Assembly (NCBI GenBank): GCA_963734635.1
Contig: CAVTIA010000002.1
Location: forward strand, 496,001 to 560,000
Direction of reading: 5' to 3'
Origin: DATCJA01 sp963734635
GTDB lineage: Bacteria > Acidobacteriota > Vicinamibacteria > Vicinamibacterales > UBA2999
Length of the DNA: 64,000 bases
Shown here: positions 54,341 to 62,611 of the stretch, piece after piece
Numbering within the stretch: position 1 is the first letter of the stretch
Layout of the letters: each line of letters opens with the position of its first letter
The notes under the pieces: generated by a model
What the model was told of the DNA's origin: nothing
Seen by the model: only the letters and a program-made list of their open reading frames with translations
Database searches by the model: none
Program-made: the position numbers and the translations under genes

Positions 54341-55513
54341 ATGGCGAGTTTTTCGATTACCAGAGCGCTGCCAGCCCTTTTCGCCGCACTTCTGCTGGCG
54401 GCCCCGGCAGCCGCCCAGGGCGTCCCTCGACTCGACTCCTACAACGGGGTCGCGGTGCGGATTCTCCAGAGCAACAACGCGGGAAATACCCACCACATCA
54501 TTGATCCGGTCAGGCAGCAGGTCGTGGGCATCATCAAGGGGTGCCCACACGCGCACAATCTGACCACTCACCCCGACGGGCTGTACTTCTACTGCTCCAA
54601 CGAGCAGGACAAGTCGATTGACGTGTTCGACACGACGACGCTGCAGCAGGTCACGCGGATCCAGTTGTCGGAGCGCCCCAATAAGATCGTCGTCAACAAG
54701 AAGCACAAGAAGATCTATGCGGCCATCCGCAACCGCGCGAACGGCAAATCGCTGGTGGATGTCATCGACATCCCCACGCACAAGCTGATTCGCAGCATCG
54801 AGGTGCACCACCCCGTGCACAACACGTACGTGACGCCGGACGACAACTTCCTGGTGGCTGGACTCGCCGGCGATCCCGAACCTGGTGATCCGACGATTCA
54901 GGTGATCGACACCGCGACCGACAAGATCGTCTGGGGCATGGAACTCAAGGGGCCGAACGTGCAGGGACGGGACAATCACGAAGTTCGCCCAATGGCGTTC
55001 GAGGCAAATCCGGACGGCTCGACGAAGCGGATGTTCGCGCAGGCGGCCGCCATCAACGGTGTGTGGGTGATTGACTGGGCCACGCACAAGGTGGTGGACA
55101 TCCTCTATCCGCCGGAACTCAAGCCATGGCAGAAGAATGCCGACGGCGTCCAGGGGGCCCCGATGCACGGAGTCGAGGTGCTCCCGAACCGATCGGCCGT
55201 GTGGGCATCCAGCCGTCTCGACAGCCGGATCTACGGGTGGACGCTCCCGGATCTGAAGTACATCGGCGCGGTGCAGGTAGGTCCGACGGCGAACTGGATG
55301 ACGCCCACGCCCGACAGCCGCTACATGTACGTCGCGGTCTCCGGCGCCGACTACACGGTCGTTGTGGACCTGCAGAAGCGGGCAGTCGTCAACAAGATCA
55401 AGACGGGCGCCAGACCGGCCCGCAACGGCACGGCGATTCTGCCGCTCAACCGCGTGAACACGACCACGACAGCGTCAAACGCGACGCAGGAGACCACCCA
55501 GGCCGGTCGGTAA
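54341..55513 (+). CDS. Exported YncE-like beta-propeller protein
   Basis: 390 residues after GGAGG. The signal peptide is ALPALFAALLLAAPAAAQG. Repeated propeller strands are FDTTTLQQVTRIQLSERPNK, VIDIPTHKLIRSIEVHHPVH, VIDTATDKIVWGMELKGPNV and VVDLQKRAVVNKIKTGARPA. The His-rich AGNTHHIIDPVRQQVVGI and KGCPHAHNLTTHPDG near the N-terminus could bind a ligand. The family is structural or ligand-binding with no fixed reaction. It precedes a diheme cytochrome by 5 bp and is divergent from receptor 4, so a receptor-propeller-cytochrome unit is likely. Confidence 0.85.
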   Translation: MASFSITRALPALFAALLLAAPAAAQGVPRLDSYNGVAVRILQSNNAGNTHHIIDPVRQQVVGIIKGCPHAHNLTTHPDGLYFYCSNEQDKSIDVFDTTTLQQVTRIQLSERPNKIVVNKKHKKIYAAIRNRANGKSLVDVIDIPTHKLIRSIEVHHPVHNTYVTPDDNFLVAGLAGDPEPGDPTIQVIDTATDKIVWGMELKGPNVQGRDNHEVRPMAFEANPDGSTKRMFAQAAAINGVWVIDWATHKVVDILYPPELKPWQKNADGVQGAPMHGVEVLPNRSAVWASSRLDSRIYGWTLPDLKYIGAVQVGPTANWMTPTPDSRYMYVAVSGADYTVVVDLQKRAVVNKIKTGARPARNGTAILPLNRVNTTTTASNATQETTQAGR

Positions 55514-55518
55514 TAGTC

Positions 55519-56377
55519 ATGAGAACAGGAAAGTCGCTCATCGCCATCTTCTTCGCAGCCTTCTGCCTGACGGCGTCGATGTTGTCCGACTCCGGCGCTG
55601 CAGGCGCAGGCGGGGCGCGGAGGTGCATCCCCGAGTGCCGCCGACATCGACATGTTCCGCAAGAACATCGAGCCGCTGTTCATGAAGGATCGTGGCGGCA
55701 CGGACCCGGGCTACGCCTCGTGCGTGATGTGCCACACGTGGCAGACCAGCCTTCGCTTTGCGCTGCAGACGCCAGCCAACGACGCCGGATGGACGCAGGA
55801 CCAGTCGCGCATGAACTTCGAGATGCTGACCAAACTGGTCGACACGGCAAACCCGGACAACAGCCGGCTGCTCCGGAAGCCGCTGGCTCCGGCGGCAGGC
55901 GGCTTGGAACACACGGGCGGCACGTTCTGGAAGTCACGCGAAGATGAGGAGTATCAGACCGTGCTCAAGTGGATCCGCAGCCTTCCGGCGGATCGCTACG
56001 CCCAGGGACCGCAACCACAGCTCGACTTCGCTTTCTTCCGGTCTTGCGTCCAGCGCGTGTTCCAGAACCCGCGCGAGGGACAGATCCGGTGCAGCAACTG
56101 CCACGGCGGCGGCCAGATCGGCTTCGCACCCGTTCCCGCGAATGGACGACCCGAATGGGACGAGGCGGAGGCAAAGCGCGCGTTCAACGTCATCCAGCGG
56201 CTCGTTATTCCCGGCAACCCTGAACAGAGCCGGTTCCTGTTGAAGCCGCTCCACCCGGACGGCGGAGGGTCTTACGCCCACAACGGGGTAAGACGATGGC
56301 CGAACCGGAACGACTCGGAATGGCAGATGTTGGCCTCCTGGGTGCGCGGGCAGAAGACCGGCACGAGTTGTTCCTGA
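55519..56377 (+). CDS. Exported diheme cytochrome c-like protein, one frameshift
   Basis: ATG 55519 gives a good signal peptide (MRTGKSLIAIFFAAFCLTAS). The frame then shifts near 55615, and the mature protein continues in the frame that is open from 55652 (MFRKNIEPLFMKDRGGTDPG). Heme sites are CVMCH in YASCVMCHTWQTS and CSNCH in IRCSNCHGGGQIG. KPLAPAAGGLEHTGGTFW and KPLHPDGGGSYAHNG show that the two halves are an internal duplication, each a heme module followed by a KPL-P-GG-HxG motif. It is coupled to the propeller gene upstream and ends before a strong hairpin. Confidence 0.82.
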
Positions 56378-56390
56378 TCGAATGAAAGAG

Positions 56391-56416
56391 GTGGAGAGGA
56401 GGCGTCTCCTCTCCAC
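56391..56416 (+). terminator. Strong hairpin terminator
   Basis: GTGGAGAGGAG and CTCCTCTCCAC form a perfect 11-bp stem with a GCGT loop, 14 bp after the cytochrome stop. A C/T-rich tract follows rather than a pure T run. Confidence 0.7.
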
Positions 56417-56507
56417 TTCCCCTTCCCCTCCCAGCCTCCTAGTCCTTCCCGCTTCACCCCTTCGACGCGCCAGCTCCAGAATCCGGTAAGCTGCGTTCGA
56501 AGGGGCG

Positions 56508-58553
56508 ATGGTTTACCTCCTGTTCGTTTGCTCGGGGCTCAGCGGGCTGATCTATCAGGTCGTCTGGGTGCGCGTCTTCGGGAACGTCCTGGGGAACACC
56601 ATTCATTCCGCGTCCCTTGTGATCGCGGTGTTCATGCTGGGACTGGGAGCCGGCGGATACGCCGTGGGCACGTGGGCGGATCGTCGTCACGCGCTTCGCC
56701 CGGACTCTCTGCTGCCCGTCTTCGGGGCGTTCGAGCTGACGATCGGCATCCTGGCGCTCGGAGTGTCCCTCGTTGTCCCGCGATTGGGCGACGTCTCGGC
56801 CCTCTTTTCGTCGTACGTCCCGGGATCCGACGGGTGGTACGTGCTCTCGACTTCTTCTCACCTCGCGCGCGCCGCTCTCGTCGTCGTGTTGCTCACCCCC
56901 ATCACGCTGCTCATGGGTGGAACCCTGACCCTTCTGATTCGCCATGTGGTCGGGAGCGACGTTGACGCGGGCGCATCGCGCGTTGCCCTGCTCTACGCGG
57001 CGAATACTGCCGGGGCCGCCGTTGGCTGCTTCCTGACCGATTTCGCGCTCGTCCCGGCCTTTGGTCTCCAGCGGACGCAGATCATTGCGTTCGCATTCAA
57101 CGTCACAGCCGCGGCAGGTGCGTTCTGGGTTGGACGGTATCAGGTCCGGCTGAAGCCGGACACTACGATCGACAGCAAGGCAGGCCGGTATCGCAAGGAC
57201 GAACTTAGCAAAAACGTACGTAGTGTCCGGCTTCAGCCGGACCAAGTGGTTCACTCGGCCTCCGCCATCCGCTGGACCGCCGTGGCCATCGCGATCTCCG
57301 GCTTTGCGGCGATGGGCATGGAGATCATCTGGTTCCGGTACTTCAGCATCCTGCTGGGCGAGGACCGGGCCGTCTTCTCCGTGCTGCTCGCCGTCGTGCT
57401 TGCCGGCATCGGCTTCGGCGCCCTCGCCAGTGGATGGCTGCATCGCCGCGCAGCACGACCGGTCGCCGTATGGATGTTCGTGCAGGCCTGCTTCGTTGCT
57501 TCCATCCTGCTCGGGCTTGTGACGGTCGACGCACGACAGCTTCGCGACGCCGCGGCTGGGTACGCCGCCGCTGAGGGCTGGGCGCGTGCGTGGGCAGAGT
57601 TGTGGTTCAACGCCAAACCAATCCTGCTCGTCGCCGGCGTGCCGTCTCTACTGATGGGATTTTCGTTTCCGCTTGCCAACGCCCACATTCAGCGAACTGA
57701 ATCGCGGGTGGGCGGGCGCGCGGGCCTCCTCTACCTCGCCAACACGGCCGGCGCCGTCGGTGGCTCGCTGGCAGCCGGCTTTCTGCTGCTTCCGTTCCTC
57801 GGCATTCAATCGAGTACGACTGTGCTGGCCGTGATGGCGGCCGCTGCGATGGTGCCGCTTTACCTAGGGTCACGCGACGACCTGGAGAGCACGACGAGCG
57901 CACCGCCCTACAAGGTATTAGCGAGCTCGCTGGCGGCAGCCAGCGTGGCTCTCGGCGCATGGCTGCTGCTGCCATCGAACTACCTGCTCTCGAGGGCGCT
58001 GCTTTTCCCAACCGAAAAGGCATATGCGATCAGCGAGGGTCTGACCGAGGTCGTCGCGGTGACCGATGGACCCGACGGCGGACGAGTGCTCGTGACAAAC
58101 GGGCATCCGATGTCGTCGACCGAGCTCTTCTCGCAGCGATACATGCGCGCCATGGCACACATTCCGCTGCTGTCGCTCGATCGGCCCGAGCGTGTGCTCG
58201 TGCTGTGCTTCGGCGTCGGCAACACCGCGCATGCTGCGACGCTCCACCCCTCGGTGCGCCGAGTGGATGTCGTTGACCTGTCGAGACACATCCTGCAGCA
58301 CTCGAGGTACTTCACCGATTTCAACCACGACGTGCTGCGCGACCCGCGGGTCTCCGTGTATATCAACGACGGGCGCGATCACCTGCGCTTAGAGGCGCCC
58401 GGCACGTACGATCTGATTACCCTCGAACCTCCGCCGATCGTCCACGCCGGCAGTGTCCGCGCTCTATTCGCGCGAGTTCTATCCGAGTGCCCGCTCGCGA
58501 TTGACACCCGGCGGACAAATCAGCCAGTGGCTCCCTGTGTTCGGCGTGCCTGA
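56508..58553 (+). CDS. Membrane-fused spermidine-synthase-like protein, main piece
   Basis: The open frame gives 681 residues. Two sets of membrane helices (about 1-210 and 250-500) are of the MFS/SpeE-fusion type: CSGLSGLIYQVVWVRVFGNV, GLGAGGYAVGTWADRR, MEIIWFRYFSILLG and LLYLANTAGAVGGSLAAGFL. A spermidine-synthase-like SAM-binding fold follows (about 530-680: RVLVLCFGVGNTAHAATLHP, VRRVDVVDLSRHILQHSRYF, INDGRDHLR, YDLITLEPPPIVHAG). Whether it makes polyamines is unproven. Residues about 213-245 come from an inserted pair of family-A palindromes. The frame breaks at about 58455 and the true sequence continues in the next feature. Confidence 0.83.
   Translation: MVYLLFVCSGLSGLIYQVVWVRVFGNVLGNTIHSASLVIAVFMLGLGAGGYAVGTWADRRHALRPDSLLPVFGAFELTIGILALGVSLVVPRLGDVSALFSSYVPGSDGWYVLSTSSHLARAALVVVLLTPITLLMGGTLTLLIRHVVGSDVDAGASRVALLYAANTAGAAVGCFLTDFALVPAFGLQRTQIIAFAFNVTAAAGAFWVGRYQVRLKPDTTIDSKAGRYRKDELSKNVRSVRLQPDQVVHSASAIRWTAVAIAISGFAAMGMEIIWFRYFSILLGEDRAVFSVLLAVVLAGIGFGALASGWLHRRAARPVAVWMFVQACFVASILLGLVTVDARQLRDAAAGYAAAEGWARAWAELWFNAKPILLVAGVPSLLMGFSFPLANAHIQRTESRVGGRAGLLYLANTAGAVGGSLAAGFLLLPFLGIQSSTTVLAVMAAAAMVPLYLGSRDDLESTTSAPPYKVLASSLAAASVALGAWLLLPSNYLLSRALLFPTEKAYAISEGLTEVVAVTDGPDGGRVLVTNGHPMSSTELFSQRYMRAMAHIPLLSLDRPERVLVLCFGVGNTAHAATLHPSVRRVDVVDLSRHILQHSRYFTDFNHDVLRDPRVSVYINDGRDHLRLEAPGTYDLITLEPPPIVHAGSVRALFARVLSECPLAIDTRRTNQPVAPCVRRA
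57144..57243. repeat. Inverted pair of family-A palindromes inside a coding region
   Basis: GTCCGGCTGAAGCCGGAC at 57144-57167 (with tail) and the reverse-oriented GTACGTAGTGTCCGGCTTCA-type copy at 57216-57243 flank about 50 bp. The reading frame stays open through both and gives VRLKPDTT and VRLQPDQ in the loop between the two membrane halves. Confidence 0.85.
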
Positions 58554-59437
58554 TTCGATCATCCTCTCGATGATTCGCGCCTTCATCGACGTGTTTCCGA
58601 ATGCGGTTCTTCTGTCGGGAGCCAACACCAACCTTCTGCTCATCGGTTCGCGCGACTCACCGAACCAGATCGATCCGAACCGCATCGCGGCTGCGCTGTC
58701 GCAGGCTCCAGCCGTTCAGGACGACCTCCGCCGCCTCGACCTGGGCACGGTGCGCGACATCGTCGGCACGTTCGTGGCGCCCGCGCGCACGCTGGAGTCA
58801 GCCGCACGTGAGGCCATGCCGGTCACAGACGATCGTCCCATACAGGAGTAGGCAAACGGTCGCTGATCAGCTTCGGGGAGGGTGGCATCTCGCCTTCGGT
58901 CGTCGCTGTGAGGGAGGTGGCTTCGTGGTGTCCGGGCTGTTTCAGCGGTGGGAAACCGTCGCCGCTCGTTGCAGGGCTCGACACGTATCTCGCGCTCACG
59001 GAGATCGCGTATCGATCGCAGCCATCCGACAACGGCCGCATCGCCGGCGCCACCAAGGGGCGAACCGTCGCCGGCAGCGGATACCTCGGCGCCATCGTCC
59101 CCGAATCGGCGGAAGTGCAGCAGCTGCTGAATGCCGCATCAGAACCTGCCGTCAAAGAAGCGGTCAGCGCCCGCTACGCAGCGGCGACGGCGCTCCTCGA
59201 ATCGGGAAAATTCGTCGACGCCGTCGAGCACTTCCGCGCCGTGCTCCAGCTCGCGCCGAGTTCGTCCAGGCCCGCAACAATCTCGGCGTCGCGCTCGCCT
59301 CGCTCGGCCGGCTTGACGAAGCCATCGAGCAGTTCCAGCAGGCGCTCACGCTCGACCCGGCGTTCGAGGATGCCCGCCGGAACCTTGCACTTGCGCGGGC
59401 CAAGCGCCCGCAAACATCGGAACCGCAGCAGCGTTGA
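58453..59437 (+). pseudogene. C-terminal part of the spermidine-synthase-like protein with TPR tail, frame broken
   Basis: This part continues from HAGVSALYSREFYPSARSRL (58453 frame) through QISQWLPVFGVPDSIILSMI to MPVTDDRPIQE at 58851. A second shift leads to EYAKRSLISFGEGGISPSVV ... AVSARYAAATALLESGKFVD. A third shift near 59265 leads to QARNNLGVALASLGRLDEAI and EQFQQALTLDPAFEDARRNL, ending at 59437. The last parts are two TPR units. The DDRP-IQEY motif is the usual end of the SpeE-like domain in these fusions. The intact gene would be 56508-59437, about 976 residues. Confidence 0.7.
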
Positions 59438-59909
59438 CGACCGCAGCGCTATTTGCTGCGGCGGCGCACATCGACGACATCCAGCCGCGGAGTTCGTAAC
59501 GCGGTACGACAACATGGGATCGTCGTCGCCCGATGCCGGTCCGTGGGCGCGGACGCTGCGGCCGGGAGAGCCGCCGCAGCTCATGCCCTTACGACTCCCC
59601 TGGCCGCCGACCTGCGCGTACGCCGACATGAATGGCCTGAAATCGAACGAGGCGATTCTCCGACGCGAGTTCGTTCCCCGCGATCCGTGGCGGACGAATT
59701 CAGCGTCGACGGTGCTTGCCGCGCCGGCAGGCGTTGGGATTGGGTCGGGAGACTCGCGGAGGCTTCGATGCCACGAGCGAGTGATTTCGGCGTACAGCGC
59801 CGGGAGGCGGTTGCCGAATACAGCGGCAATGCTCGTTGCTTCGCGGGAAGAATCGCGCACGTTGTGGATCTTCACGTTGAGAACATAGCCAATCGACGCC
59901 TCACGCACC
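59438..59909. other. Intergenic region with no supported gene
   Basis: 472 bp between the TPR-tailed protein and the convergent MHS transporter. Open frames occur on both strands, but none has recognisable motifs, a ribosome site with a plausible start, or consistent protein-like composition. No dispersed palindrome was found here. It may hold a decayed gene. Confidence 0.4.
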
Positions 59910-61238
59910 TCACTGGTGATCGAGCGCGCCCGCGCGGTCACGCAGCGCGAACACGCATGCGAGGCTGATCAGCGCGCAGATCGCCATGTACACCGCGATC
60001 GCGTTCGAGGTGCCGAACTGCTGATACAGCGCGAGCGCCACGATCGGCGCCGGCCCGCCGGCCGTAATCGATGCCAGCTGGTAGCCGAGCGAAGACCCGC
60101 TGTACCGCAGCGACCCAGGGAAGCTCTCGGCGATGAACGCGGCCTGAGGCCCGTACTGCAGGTCGTGCAGAGGCAGCGCAAACAGAATTGCGAGAAACAC
60201 GAGCGGGGTCGAACGCGTGTCGAGCAGACCGAAATAGATGAACGGATAGACCGTCATCACGAGGCAGCCAATCGCGACGATCCGCCGGCGCCCAAACAAG
60301 TCAGATAAATGCCCGCACAGCAGGATGAACATGCTGGAGAGCAGCGCCTGCAGCATGACGAAGCTGAGAATCAGGCCACGGCTGAAGCCGAGCTGCTGGG
60401 TCGCGTAGGTGATGATGTAGGTGGTGAAGATGTAGAACTCCACCTGCTGGCCGGTACGAAGCAGCGCGGTCAACGCGATTTCGCGCCAGTTCTTCCGGAC
60501 AACTTCGACGAGCGGTGCCTTCGCCACCGCGCCTCGCGCTTTCAGCTGCGTGAATACGGGTGTCTCGAGCACGCCGATTCGGATGTACATCCCGACAAAG
60601 ACGAGCGCGACGCTGGCGAGAAACGGCACCCGCCATGCCCAGTCCAGGAATTGCTGGTCGGTGGTCACCATCGTGACCAGCGCCAGCGCGCCGTTGGCCA
60701 GCACCATCCCGGCGGGCGCGCCGAACTGCGCGAAGCTCGTGGTGAACCCGCGGCGCTTCGGGTCGGCCCATTCGCCCGCCATCAGCACAGATCCGCTCCA
60801 CTCGCCGCCGACGCTCAGCCCCTGAAACACGCGACCGATCGTCAGCAGCACGGCGCCCCAGATGCCGATGACCTCGTACGACGGCACGAGACCGATGCCT
60901 ACCGTCGAAATGCCCATCATCATCATCGTGATGATGAGCAGCGACTTCCGCCCGACGCGATCGCCAAAGTGGCCGAACAGCGCGGCCCCGATCGGGCGCG
61001 CCGCAAACCCGACGAAGAGTGTCGAGAACGAGGCCAGCGTGCTGTAGAAAGGATCCGATCCGGGAAAGAACTTCTGCGGAAACACGGTGGCCGCAGCCAC
61101 CCCGTAGAGGAAGAAGTCGTACCACTCGATCGTAGTGCCGATGGCCGAAGCCGAAACGGCGCGGACCAGGTGTCGCCGTCTCTCGGCATCGGGCAGCACC
61201 GCCGGCGCAGTCGATTCTTTCGTATAGGTATCAGTCAT
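59910..61238 (-). CDS. MFS transporter, metabolite:H+ symporter (MHS) family
   Basis: About 442 residues from ATG 61238 (MTDTYTKESTAPAVL). Twelve transmembrane helices; SAIGTTIEWYDFFLYGVAAA is the MHS first helix, GHFGDRVGRKSLLIITM is the loop 2-3 motif, and GRVFQGLSVGGEWSGSVLM is helix 5. Relatives transport citrate, shikimate, proline betaine or tricarballylate (TcuC). Its divergent neighbour is tcuB, and TcuC belongs to this family, so a tricarboxylate is the likely substrate, by inference. Its start codon overlaps that of tcuB on the other strand. Confidence 0.87.
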   Translation of the reverse strand: MTDTYTKESTAPAVLPDAERRRHLVRAVSASAIGTTIEWYDFFLYGVAAATVFPQKFFPGSDPFYSTLASFSTLFVGFAARPIGAALFGHFGDRVGRKSLLIITMMMMGISTVGIGLVPSYEVIGIWGAVLLTIGRVFQGLSVGGEWSGSVLMAGEWADPKRRGFTTSFAQFGAPAGMVLANGALALVTMVTTDQQFLDWAWRVPFLASVALVFVGMYIRIGVLETPVFTQLKARGAVAKAPLVEVVRKNWREIALTALLRTGQQVEFYIFTTYIITYATQQLGFSRGLILSFVMLQALLSSMFILLCGHLSDLFGRRRIVAIGCLVMTVYPFIYFGLLDTRSTPLVFLAILFALPLHDLQYGPQAAFIAESFPGSLRYSGSSLGYQLASITAGGPAPIVALALYQQFGTSNAIAVYMAICALISLACVFALRDRAGALDHQ

Positions 61239-62444
61239 GAGGACCGGTGACGTTACCATATTCTCCGTGACCGACGCGGTGGTCCAGGACCTCTCACTTC
61301 CCAGCCAGCAACGATCGACCGGAGCCTCCGGCAACGCGACGTTGCGCGAAGCCGAACGCATCATGGTGGTCTGCAACGCGTGCCGCTACTGCGAGGGCTA
61401 CTGTGCCGTTTTCCGCGCGATGGAGAAACGGCGGAGCTTTCCTGCAGGAGATTTGCGATACCTCGCAAACCTGTGTCACGACTGCGGCGAGTGTTTATAC
61501 GCGTGCCAGTATGCGCCGCCGCACGAGTTCGCGATCAACGTGCCTCGAGCGTTCGCGCAACTTCGGCTCGAGTCCTACGAGACATATGCGTGGCCCGCCC
61601 CGTTGTCGCGCGCGTTTCGGCGGAACAGCGCAGTTACCTCAGCTCGCCTTGGCTGCAGCGATGGTTGGCGTGATATGGCTGCTGGCGATCACGACGGGAA
61701 GCCTGGAGTTACCGCTGACGAGGGCAGACTTCTACGCCATCCTTCCCCATTACGTGATGGTGGCGGTCTTCGGAGCGGTGTTCGGGTTTGCGCTGATCGC
61801 GCTTGGTGTGGGGCTCGGCAGATTCCGTCGCGATACAGTCCAGGATCCGCGCGTTGATCCCCTGCCTCACAAAGATCGTAGGCCGGGTCCTTTCGGACCC
61901 GGCACATATCCCGGCTGGCGTGCCCTGCGCGACGCGCTTACGCTGAAGAACCTTCACGCACACGGCAGCGACTGCACGTATGTCGGAGAAGAGTCGCGAT
62001 CGTCATTGCGGCGATGGTTTCACCACTGCACGTTCTATGGCTTCGGGCTCTGCTTTGCCGCCCACGTCTGTGGCGGCGATCTATCACTGGCTGGGATGGC
62101 CGGCGCCTTACGGCTACGGCAGCCTGCCGGTGGTTCTTGGCACCGCGGGAGGTTTCGGACTGCTGATCGGTCCAGCCGGCCTGTATTCCATCGGTCGCCT
62201 ACGCGATCCGGTTGCTGCGGATCCCGCCTATCGGTACCTCGAACATGGGCTCATCCTCCTGCTGTTTCTCAGCAGCCTGACCGGCCTGGCACTCCTCGTC
62301 TTTCGTGAAACTCCCGCGATGGCGTACCTGCTCATCGTCCACCTGGGGGTCGTCCTGGCGCTGTTCCTGACGCTGCCGTACGGCAAGTTCGTCCACGGTC
62401 TCTATCGCACCGCCGCGCTGGTCAAGCACGCCCGCGAGTCCTGA
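61237..62444 (+). CDS. tcuB: TcuB/CitB-type 4Fe-4S membrane protein, two frameshifts
   Basis: The frame from ATG 61237 (GTG 61267 is also possible) encodes two 4Fe-4S cluster motifs: CNACRYCEGYC and CHDCGECLYAC, then QYAPPHEFAINVPRAFAQL. It shifts near 61625 to a membrane part (VGVIWLLAITTGSLELPLTR, HYVMVAVFGAVFGFALIALG, DALTLKNLHAHGSD). It shifts again near 62065 to AAIYHWLGWPAPYGYGSLPV ... LTLPYGKFVHGLYRTAALV. TcuB transfers electrons from the FAD enzyme TcuA (tricarballylate dehydrogenase) to the quinone pool. No tcuA is visible in this window. A family-C palindrome at 61878 is read in frame as RRPGPFGPGT. Confidence 0.83.
61878..61903. repeat. Family-C palindrome inside tcuB
   Basis: A perfect GTAG-led CCGGGTCCTTTCGGACCCGG copy. 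The frame reads through it between two membrane segments (HKDRRPGPFGPGTYPGWRAL). Confidence 0.85.
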
Positions 62445-62611
62445 CCGGACTCGCAAGGCACAAGGCCTTGTGCCTTGTGACTTGTTTGACACCACTCAGG
62501 GTCAGGGGCTATCGTCAGCCGGTTGCCGCGGGCACGTGCGCGGCGACCTTCGTTTATCGCGAGAACATTCGGAATACTGTTCGTTTCGCATACCCAAGGA
62601 GGGTAAAACGT

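Noticed and set aside
56454..57443. 329-codon minus-strand frame opposite the spermidine-synthase-like gene
   Set aside because: Hydrophilic Glu/Asp/His/Arg-rich antisense of a membrane protein, with no motif.
59453..59968. Plus-strand frame of 171 codons after the TPR protein
   Set aside because: No motif or ribosome site, and it runs into the 3' end of the MHS gene on the other strand. Its composition is like other antisense frames.
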